Of a stretch of 48,118 nt of DNA, positions 14,691 through 19,988 are shown piece by piece. Under the pieces are notes generated by a model that did not search any database, was not told the origin of the DNA, and was given only the letters and a program-made list of their open reading frames with translations. Origin of the DNA: a virus; IMG/VR virus record IMGVR_UViG_3300020156_000038, positions 1 through 48,118 of that record, one strand, 5' to 3'. Made by a program: the position numbers and the translations under genes. Positions within the stretch are counted from its first letter, which is position 1. Each line of letters opens with the position of its first letter.

Positions 14691-15137
14691 TCACTCCTCT
14701 ATGTTCACTAGTTGCGGGAATAGCGCCGGAAGACCGATGGCTTCAAACGCCTCGTAGCTTGGGTACTGCTCACGCGGGTGCAGAATGCATATGCACGACG
14801 CCATGAACTTGTCCGGGTGCGCGCACTCAGTCACTACCGCCTGATACTCCTCCACCAAGCGATCGTAGTCGTCGACCAACTCGACGTCCACGTAGTACCG
14901 ACTGTAGCAGGCCAGGATCAAAATAGCGGGCAGCGTCTGCGGATGAAGATTCTTCGTCATCAGTTGGTAGCCCGAACTCAACGAAACGAGAGTAAGGTGC
15001 TTGGCTACGACATCCCCAATGCCGTGGAGGAACCTCTCGACCGTAAACCGGTCCGGACCAGTTCCGGGCTGCTTCTGCACCACGCCACCTGTATCCTTGG
15101 TCCCAGCCTTTCGCATGCGCTTGCGTTTCTGTTTCAT
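14691..15137 (-). CDS. Unknown protein, 148 aa, overlapping another frame
   Basis: The frame has a very basic start (MKQKRKRMRKAG), then a convincing folded region (IGDVVAKHLTLVSLSSGYQ, PAILILACYSRYYVDVELVDDYD) with several cysteines near the end (ECAHPDKFMASCICILHP). It ends 4 nt before the ligase start. No clear ribosome-binding site precedes ATG 15137; GTG codons around 15080 after AAGGAT are alternatives. Its 5' two-thirds overlap the 145-aa frame at 14827-15264, of which it may be an out-of-frame continuation. Confidence 0.62.
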   Translation of the reverse strand: MKQKRKRMRKAGTKDTGGVVQKQPGTGPDRFTVERFLHGIGDVVAKHLTLVSLSSGYQLMTKNLHPQTLPAILILACYSRYYVDVELVDDYDRLVEEYQAVVTECAHPDKFMASCICILHPREQYPSYEAFEAIGLPALFPQLVNIEE

Positions 15138-15264
15138 ACTCAGCTACCAATAGGTCGTCTTCGCAACGACTGTGGGTGAACGGCTCCACACCCGGTGGTG
15201 TGAAGCACACGAACGAGATGCGCCCGGTAAAGGCGCACCCGTAGACATGTCGTTCGAGATTCAT
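14827..15264 (-). CDS. Overlapping ORF, 145 aa; N-terminal part likely coding
   Basis: ATG 15264 overlaps the stop of the dCTP-deaminase-family gene, the standard coupling in this arm. The first ~50 residues (MNLERHVYGCAFTGRISFVCF..., EDDLLVAEYETETQAHAKGWDQGY) look like real protein, while the rest is Trp/Arg/Gly-rich and overlaps the 148-aa frame by 311 nt. Either both overlap genuinely, or a frameshift joins this N-terminus to the 148-aa frame. Function unknown. Confidence 0.5.
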   Translation of the reverse strand: MNLERHVYGCAFTGRISFVCFTPPGVEPFTHSRCEDDLLVAEYETETQAHAKGWDQGYRWRGAEAARNWSGPVYGREVPPRHWGCRSQAPYSRFVEFGLPTDDEESSSADAARYFDPGLLQSVLRGRRVGRRLRSLGGGVSGGSD

Positions 15265-15836
15265 TGTTTGATGCCCGACACGGTGGCGTCACCGTTGTAG
15301 CGCCCGCGCGCTGCGTAGCTGCGATCTTCGGGCACCGGCCCGTGCTGGAAGAACACCACCTGCCCAATGCGGTCGCCGGCCTGCAACCGAATGGCGTGGT
15401 AGCGTGTCATGTTCTTCAGTTCCAGCGTCAGCACACTGCCGTTCCACCCGGCGTCGCACCACCCGGCGTTCAGGTGTTCGAGACCAATGCGCGCCATGCT
15501 CGACTTCAGCTTGTACTCGGCACTGACGTTGCGCGGCAGGTTGAACATCTGCGCGGACTGCGCCAGGATGAACTCGCCCGGCAGTAGATCGTACGGGCCG
15601 TCTTCTTCCAGGTTGTGCGGCCCCATGAACAGCGGCGTGCGGTCACGCAGGCTGACGCCAGCGAGGCCTTCGATGCCAGTCTGCAACTGGGACGCATCCG
15701 GATGCTTGCGCTCGATCAGCAGGTGTGGCCCCAGCGTCAGGTCGATGCTGGTGGCGTTGATCTGGTCGTGCTCGACGTTGGTTATGATGTTCATCTCGAC
15801 CAGCGTCAGCAGGTTGTTGTAACTCAGCAGGCTCAT
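15261..15836 (-). CDS. dcd: dCTP deaminase / dUTPase family enzyme
   Basis: 191 aa, the usual length for Dcd. The trimeric dUTPase-fold signatures are present: NATSIDLTLGPHL (27-39), KLKSSMARIGLE (phosphate-binding Ser/Arg), then GWCDAGWNGSVLTLELKN containing the catalytic Glu position. Enzymes of this group convert dCTP to dUTP (or directly to dUMP) and so feed dUMP to thymidylate-synthase-type enzymes. With the TS-like gene this suggests redirected pyrimidine pools. ATG 15836 follows TAGGAGAGTGAA and overlaps the GNAT stop (ATGA). Confidence 0.87.
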   Translation of the reverse strand: MSLLSYNNLLTLVEMNIITNVEHDQINATSIDLTLGPHLLIERKHPDASQLQTGIEGLAGVSLRDRTPLFMGPHNLEEDGPYDLLPGEFILAQSAQMFNLPRNVSAEYKLKSSMARIGLEHLNAGWCDAGWNGSVLTLELKNMTRYHAIRLQAGDRIGQVVFFQHGPVPEDRSYAARGRYNGDATVSGIKQ

Positions 15837-16183
15837 TTCACTCTCCTAGGTTGACGTTTCATGTATTGACCGCGTGTAGGGTAGAAGCCATTGGCCTCGT
15901 ACCACAGACGCAGCTTGTTTTCGGACCGATTACCCGCGAACGGCCTCACCTCCAGGCTGCACGCACACTTACGTTTGTCGCACGCGTCTAGAACTACCTT
16001 CAGCGCGCGCTGCCCATATCCCTTACCACGCTGATCCTTCGGGACATAGATGCTGGCGATGAACAGTGCGTCCCGGCGGATACCGAGACACACCGTAGCA
16101 CAGCCAAGAACGAAACTCTGTGTGAACTCCCCCGGCTTGTAGCCATTCAGCAGATCAAGCTTCGCTCTCATCGCTGCTTTCAT
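15833..16183 (-). CDS. GNAT-family N-acetyltransferase
   Basis: 116 aa. The acetyl-CoA pyrophosphate loop VPKDQRGKGYGQRAL (Q/RxxGxG/A type) and the C-terminal NKLRLWYEANGF (the classic LYxxxGF strand) identify a small single-domain GNAT. Target unknown; phage GNATs may modify proteins, small molecules or modified bases. Stop and start overlap both neighbours (ATGA), so expression is coupled to the deaminase gene. Confidence 0.85.
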   Translation of the reverse strand: MKAAMRAKLDLLNGYKPGEFTQSFVLGCATVCLGIRRDALFIASIYVPKDQRGKGYGQRALKVVLDACDKRKCACSLEVRPFAGNRSENKLRLWYEANGFYPTRGQYMKRQPRRVK

Positions 16184-16515
16184 TCAAGTGCCCTGATGCC
16201 TCCTAGGATCATCGCCAGCCCGCCCGAGACGCAACTGGCGTACAACAACGTCATGCCCACTGAACGCACGCGGTTAGCCAGCTTCTGAAGCTGCTCCAAC
16301 TGCGGTATCTCAGCACGCAACGCTTCCATCTCCTCTTCGATCTCAGCTTCTTCGCTGGGGTGCGGGCGCGCTCCGGCTTCGAGCAACTCGAGCCTTCGTC
16401 GCTTGCCCCACAGCGTGCCAGCGCGATCGTCGATGTGGTGCCACCACCACGACAGCAGGGCTGCGACCAGCAGGCTGATGCCGCAGATAAACATCAACGC
16501 AGTGCCTATCGACAT
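16180..16515 (-). CDS. Membrane protein with central coiled coil, 111 aa
   Basis: Two hydrophobic segments, FICGISLLVAALLSWWW (about 9-25) and the C-terminal TLLYASCVSGGLAMILGG, flank a charged helical middle (EEAEIEEEMEALRAEIPQLEQLQ) with coiled-coil periodicity. ATG 16515 has AAGGA 7 nt upstream and overlaps the upstream stop region. It looks like an inner-membrane hairpin protein; function unknown. Confidence 0.72.
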   Translation of the reverse strand: MSIGTALMFICGISLLVAALLSWWWHHIDDRAGTLWGKRRRLELLEAGARPHPSEEAEIEEEMEALRAEIPQLEQLQKLANRVRSVGMTLLYASCVSGGLAMILGGIRALE

Positions 16516-16517
16516 GG

Positions 16518-16691
16518 CTAGTCCTTGGGTACGTTGGACTTGATGGCGATGCTGAGTAGCGCCGCAGCCATCCACGTCCAGATGTTGTAAGCGATGCCCA
16601 ACCCGAACAGCGTGTTGAGCGCCCAGATCAGCAGCAGCGGGCCGATGATGACCAGCGCCACTACTACCAGAAGCAACAGCAGTATCTTCAT
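16518..16691 (-). CDS. Small membrane protein, 57 aa
   Basis: ATG 16691 overlaps the kinase/nucleotidyltransferase stop (ATGA), with GGGAG 9 nt upstream. The peptide starts MKILLLLLVVVALVIIG, has a second hydrophobic stretch (LLIWALNTLFGLGIAY) and ends SNVPKD. The start is a possible uncleaved signal anchor. Too short for most ORF callers, but well placed between co-oriented genes. Function unknown. Confidence 0.7.
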   Translation of the reverse strand: MKILLLLLVVVALVIIGPLLLIWALNTLFGLGIAYNIWTWMAAALLSIAIKSNVPKD

Positions 16692-17494
16692 TGTACGTGC
16701 TCCCTCTCGAACTTGATGCCACGCTCCTTGCGGATATCCGTGGCGCTGATAGCGTGGATGTCAGCGCCCAGGTCAATCTGTTCGACGTTGTAGCCCACGT
16801 CCCGGCCGTAGTACACACCGGCGATGTTGGGCACGGACATCACAGCGAACCGGCCCTTGTACTTGGGTTCAGCGTCCAGCACCTCGCGGATGCCTTCGAA
16901 CACCTGCTGGATGCCGATGGGGTTGTCGCTACTGCACGGCACCGTGCGCACCAGAATGGTGGCAAAGCCGTGACGCTCGATGATCTGGTCGAGCAGCGCC
17001 TTATGTCCGCCGTGGAACGGCTGGAACCTGCCGATCATTACGCCCTGCGGAATGCACTGGCGGATGATCGACGCCATCTCGTAGACCTCTTCCGGTCCGT
17101 ACTCGAAGCCGGTGACTGTGAAGTCCGGGTTGGCAGGCTTGATGAACACGCGGTTGGTGTCTTCGAACCGGCCTTCCTCGATGGTGTTCATGAGGACGAT
17201 CAGGTGCGGTGCGAAAGCAGCGCGCGTTTCCGGCGTCGGGCATACGAAGTCCGCGATGACCAGCCCGCCCGCTTGATTGGCCTTGTCCTTCATGCGCTGC
17301 GCCTGCCGTACACGACCTTCTTCACTGAAGTCCCAGTCATCGGCTTCCTTGCGCACCTCGTCGGCGTTCAGGTGCGTTGCCGCAGGCAGGAAGTTCAGCA
17401 AGCGCTTGGCGAGCTCGGTCTTACCGGAACCCGGCAGACCCATGATCAGCACGCGGAAGGACTGCTCGGCATTAGCTTTCTTGGAAGCATTCAT
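16688..17494 (-). CDS. APS-kinase-like P-loop kinase fused to HIGH-motif nucleotidyltransferase
   Basis: 268 aa, two domains. Residues 13 to about 120 are an adenylylsulfate-kinase-like P-loop kinase: Walker A GLPGSGKT (19-26), LNADEVR (42-48), ADFVCPTPETR (81-91) and GRFEDTN (108-114). Residues about 150-268 are a nucleotidyltransferase: GRFQPFHGGH (155-164, HxGH) and ISATDIR (249-255), closest in motif style to NMN adenylyltransferases, more remotely to ATP sulfurylase. APS kinase makes PAPS from APS, so a donor role for the sulfotransferase-like protein is tempting; a kinase for a modified nucleotide or an NAD-related role are alternatives. ATG 17494 has GGAG 10 nt upstream and overlaps the small upstream gene by 23 nt. 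Confidence 0.75.
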   Translation of the reverse strand: MNASKKANAEQSFRVLIMGLPGSGKTELAKRLLNFLPAATHLNADEVRKEADDWDFSEEGRVRQAQRMKDKANQAGGLVIADFVCPTPETRAAFAPHLIVLMNTIEEGRFEDTNRVFIKPANPDFTVTGFEYGPEEVYEMASIIRQCIPQGVMIGRFQPFHGGHKALLDQIIERHGFATILVRTVPCSSDNPIGIQQVFEGIREVLDAEPKYKGRFAVMSVPNIAGVYYGRDVGYNVEQIDLGADIHAISATDIRKERGIKFEREHVQ

Positions 17495-17642
17495 TTGGGA
17501 TAAACTCCGATAGGATAGTAGGTACGAACGTTTGCTTGGTGAACTTGCTGACATACCCGCCATAGCTCGGGTCTTTCCACAGAATCCAGAGAATGGCGCG
17601 CGTCAGCGGCTTCGCCACAACCATCTGCCGTTTAACTGCCAT
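17472..17642 (-). CDS. Small protein, 56 aa, unknown
   Basis: ATG 17642 has a strong AAGGAGG ribosome-binding site. The product (MAVKRQMVVAKP, then RAILWILWKDPSYGGYVSKF) ends ECFQES. It overlaps the upstream stop and the next gene's start, matching the close packing of this operon. No family recognised. Confidence 0.7.
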   Translation of the reverse strand: MAVKRQMVVAKPLTRAILWILWKDPSYGGYVSKFTKQTFVPTILSEFIPNECFQES

Positions 17643-17901
17643 CGCCTCCCTCCTTCGGCATGCCCAGGAACCGGCGCTTTGCCTGTGCTTCGGTTATGCG
17701 CTGCGCTTTGATGGCTTGCGCCCCGGCCTGCAAATGCAGCGCGATCTCTCCACTGGCCGTATGGAACGTGATGCTGTTAATGGTGAGGTAGCTGATCATC
17801 GCCTCCAGCACCTCGTCGCTCGTTGCTTCCGGGTTGGCGAACACCGCGTTGGTCTGCTGTGCGATGGCCCGGTACATCTGCGGTGTGAGGATGTCAGCCA
17901 T
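17632..17901 (-). CDS. Small helical protein, 89 aa, unknown
   Basis: ATG 17901 follows AGGAGAAGGTCG and overlaps the MazG-like stop by 8 nt. The sequence is mostly helical (MADILTPQMYRAIAQQTNAV, SDEVLEAMISYLTIN) with a basic end (EAQAKRRFLGMPKEGG). No motif or membrane segment is visible; function unknown. Confidence 0.7.
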   Translation of the reverse strand: MADILTPQMYRAIAQQTNAVFANPEATSDEVLEAMISYLTINSITFHTASGEIALHLQAGAQAIKAQRITEAQAKRRFLGMPKEGGDGS

Positions 17902-18319
17902 CGACCTTCTCCTGCGGCGTATCGGGTTGATGGTGCATGTACTGCCCGCCGGTGTCGGCCTTCCTGCGCTGGTGCAGCAGTACCTCGTACCTGTCGATGT
18001 CGTCTGCAGCATACATGCGGCGCACCGCACTTTGCAGGTGACCGATCTCCTTCTCCAGCATCGCGCGGTTGGTAAGCTTTGGGCCGCCCTGTCGCTGATT
18101 GACGATGAGGTCCGGGTTGAACGACTGATAGCCGTTGCGCAGAATCTTACATGCGATCTGCTGCACCTCCGACGCTTCTTCGATCAACACGGCCAAGCGC
18201 TCCGCTTCTGCAGGTGTCAGCCCGTTGAAGTGCGTGGTGTGTTCTTCGGCGATGACGTCACCGGGGAACACCTTGGTTACTTCCACGGTGCCCCTTATGG
18301 AATCTTGTACTTTGATCAT
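17894..18319 (-). CDS. MazG-like nucleotide pyrophosphohydrolase
   Basis: 141 aa. LIEEASEVQQIACKILRNGY (about 59-78) and LEKEIGHLQSAV (about 101-112) give the E-x-x-E ... E-x-x-x metal-binding pattern of all-alpha NTP pyrophosphohydrolases (MazG/dCTPase type), as in a common short phage family. Such enzymes hydrolyse (d)NTPs to monophosphates. It may trim an unwanted dNTP or supply a dNMP for the TS-like enzyme. ATG 18319 follows AGGAGAGGGAA and overlaps the J-domain gene stop (ATGA). Confidence 0.7.
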   Translation of the reverse strand: MIKVQDSIRGTVEVTKVFPGDVIAEEHTTHFNGLTPAEAERLAVLIEEASEVQQIACKILRNGYQSFNPDLIVNQRQGGPKLTNRAMLEKEIGHLQSAVRRMYAADDIDRYEVLLHQRRKADTGGQYMHHQPDTPQEKVDG

Positions 18320-18696
18320 TTCCCTCTCCTTTTCTTCACGGACCCACCGAGGTTCATGACGTTGACGCGGATAGCCTTCATCGCCGTGAACCCTTCTCCT
18401 CCACACGCCTTGCACGTTGCTGCTGTGCGCGCGCTGAAGCCCTTCTGCTTCCACCGCCTGCCTTCGCCACTGCACTGGCCGCACGCGGTACCCAGCATAT
18501 TCAGCATCTCGTCGTACGACTTGCGCTTGGCCTCGTCACCCAGCGTCTCATACGCTACGGTCAACGCTGCCATCGTCTCGTGGTCACCACCACGGTCGGG
18601 ATGGTGTTCGCTGGCCTTGGCACGGTATGCCGCCTTGATCTCCTCAGGAGTGGCCGTGCGATCCACTCCCAACGTGCCGTACATCGTCAGCGCCAT
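18316..18696 (-). CDS. DnaJ-like J-domain protein with CxxCxGxG motifs
   Basis: 126 aa. Residues about 3-60 are a J-domain (YGTLGVDRTATPEEIKAAYR, then HHPDRGGD with the essential HPD). After it come CGQCSGEG and CKACGGEG, half the four-repeat zinc region of DnaJ. Without a substrate-binding domain it probably recruits host DnaK to phage targets such as replication or head-assembly complexes. ATG 18696 follows GAAGGACAGGCT. A compact J-protein of this kind is occasional in phages. Confidence 0.88.
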   Translation of the reverse strand: MALTMYGTLGVDRTATPEEIKAAYRAKASEHHPDRGGDHETMAALTVAYETLGDEAKRKSYDEMLNMLGTACGQCSGEGRRWKQKGFSARTAATCKACGGEGFTAMKAIRVNVMNLGGSVKKRRGK

Positions 18697-18878
18697 AGCC
18701 TGTCCTTCGTCTTTCGCTTTTCGTTGGATGGTGCAATGTCTTTGGTGTTGCGGCTGTGCTCGCTGCAGTATCGGCCTCCTTCGCCGTGTCCGGCGGGCTT
18801 GCTGCACTGGCGCGGCTTGAAGTTGCCCGGTGTAACTGAGAACACCTGCTCTTCGCAACGGTTGTCTTGCTTCGTCAC
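18687..18878 (-). CDS. Small Cys/His-rich protein, 63 aa
   Basis: Starts at GTG 18878 overlapping the upstream stop. It contains NRCEEQVF, RQCSKPAGHGEGGRYCSEH, i.e. three Cys and two His spaced as a possible zinc site, then a basic tail (SNEKRKTKDRLWR). It overlaps the J-domain gene start by 10 nt. Function unknown. Confidence 0.65.
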   Translation of the reverse strand: MTKQDNRCEEQVFSVTPGNFKPRQCSKPAGHGEGGRYCSEHSRNTKDIAPSNEKRKTKDRLWR

Positions 18879-19054
18879 TTCTGATACCTCTCATACATGT
18901 TATCACCGACTTCAATCAGGTGTTCGGACTTCGCAGGCCATGCTGCCAGCACGAGGCTACCTATGCCAACGCCGATTAAGAATCCATTCCACGACACAAT
19001 GCCGAAAACTAGAACGACCACAGACACCAGATAACAACTGTGCTTGATGTTCAT
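18875..19054 (-). CDS. Small membrane protein, 59 aa
   Basis: One long hydrophobic region (YLVSVVVLVFGIVSWNGFLI, continuing GVGIGSLVLAAW) probably makes a two-helix hairpin, with a charged C-terminus (HLIEVGDNMYERYQK). ATG 19054 overlaps the upstream stop (ATGA) after GGTGG. It belongs to a string of tiny membrane proteins in this arm. Function unknown. Confidence 0.65.
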   Translation of the reverse strand: MNIKHSCYLVSVVVLVFGIVSWNGFLIGVGIGSLVLAAWPAKSEHLIEVGDNMYERYQK

Positions 19055-19272
19055 GTCGCCACCGTCCACAGGATAAGATACGCCAGCTTCGCCAGACCGA
19101 ATAGCAAGTGCCACACGCCGACGCCAACTACCACGGCAGTGACGACGATCTTAACACTCCGGTGCCCACGCCACGGCAACGCGTCGCGCATCTTCACCCA
19201 GGTCCAGCAGATCACCGCGTTGAACAGCACGAACGCGATGCAGAACAGGTCGTACAGAATGTCGTAGATCAT
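19051..19272 (-). CDS. Small membrane protein, 73 aa
   Basis: Two predicted membrane helices, LFCIAFVLFNAVICWTWV and IVVTAVVVGVGVWHLLFGLA, are joined by a basic loop (KMRDALPWRGHRSVK). ATG 19272 follows AGGAATCCATTGCC and overlaps the next upstream stop. It could alter the cell envelope early in infection; no family recognised. Confidence 0.68.
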   Translation of the reverse strand: MIYDILYDLFCIAFVLFNAVICWTWVKMRDALPWRGHRSVKIVVTAVVVGVGVWHLLFGLAKLAYLILWTVAT

Positions 19273-19751
19273 GGCAATGGATTCCTGACAATGAGCGGAA
19301 GCAAGAAGGTTATTTCCCAGAAGCCGTGGTCCATCGGACCTACCAGAAATCCTCCTTCAGGATGCGGGTCCCATTCGAAGCCTCCGCCGTAACACACTAC
19401 GGTGTGGTTCGTGCCGCGTGGGCTTGTACCTCCAAGCAGATAGTAGATCTCTGGATTGCGGCTTCGCATGAAGTTGAACAAATCGTCGGACGTCGTGTTG
19501 GCTCCGTCGAAGCAGATGTCAGCCGTAGTGTATCCAAGTGAATTGAGCCACTCTTCCTGTTCATCCTGCCACACGTATACGTCCATCTCCATGCCTTGAC
19601 GCTTCAGTTCTTCGCGCCTCTCCCACTCCCCTATGAAGTGCGGCGAGTCCTCCACTGGGATGTTGAGCAAACACGCCAACGCAGTGCGGTGGCAATCGCC
19701 ATAGATCATATTCATCGGATCGTGGCGGAACAATTGCTTCTGTCGCAGCAT
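19269..19751 (-). CDS. GDC-type phage protein, possible papain/C39-like fold
   Basis: 160 aa. YGDCHRTALACLLNIP (about 19-34), then NHTVVCYGGGFEWDPHPEGG near the C-terminus, give an ordered Cys...His...Asp arrangement typical of papain-like cysteine peptidases such as C39. Phage proteins starting with this GDC(F/H)R block are common and mostly uncharacterised. A peptidase, transglutaminase-like or amidase role is possible but unproven. ATG 19751 follows GGGAGAGTGAC. Confidence 0.6.
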   Translation of the reverse strand: MLRQKQLFRHDPMNMIYGDCHRTALACLLNIPVEDSPHFIGEWERREELKRQGMEMDVYVWQDEQEEWLNSLGYTTADICFDGANTTSDDLFNFMRSRNPEIYYLLGGTSPRGTNHTVVCYGGGFEWDPHPEGGFLVGPMDHGFWEITFLLPLIVRNPLP

Positions 19752-19752
19752 G

Positions 19753-19977
19753 TCACTCTCCCTCGTCAAGGAAGTAGATGATGGCGGCGAGGTCGGCCAG
19801 GTCGAAGTTCCCTTCGAGATACACGCGGTTGCCACTGAACCGGACATACGCCGCCAAGTTCTCGAGACACGCCGCGCGCCGCACCTTTTCACCGAACTGG
19901 AAGTTGATGTTGACGTCTGCGACGAAGCCCTCCAGTTCTACGGGCACGTCGATCTCTGTTGACACTTGCGCTGCCAT
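19753..19977 (-). CDS. Small acidic protein, 74 aa, unknown
   Basis: ATG 19977 has AGGAGAGTGGTC in front, better placed than the GTG two codons upstream. The product appears beta-rich (STEIDVPVELEGFVADVNINF) with a final helix (DLADLAAIIYFLDEGE). It lies between the primase-helicase and the GDC-type gene. No family recognised. Confidence 0.68.
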   Translation of the reverse strand: MAAQVSTEIDVPVELEGFVADVNINFQFGEKVRRAACLENLAAYVRFSGNRVYLEGNFDLADLAAIIYFLDEGE

Positions 19978-19988
19978 GACCACTCTCC

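Noticed and set aside
16688-17494. Naming this protein a PAPS synthetase
   Set aside because: The C-terminal motifs GRFQPFHGGH and ISATDIR fit NMN adenylyltransferase-type enzymes better than ATP sulfurylase, so only a general name is justified.
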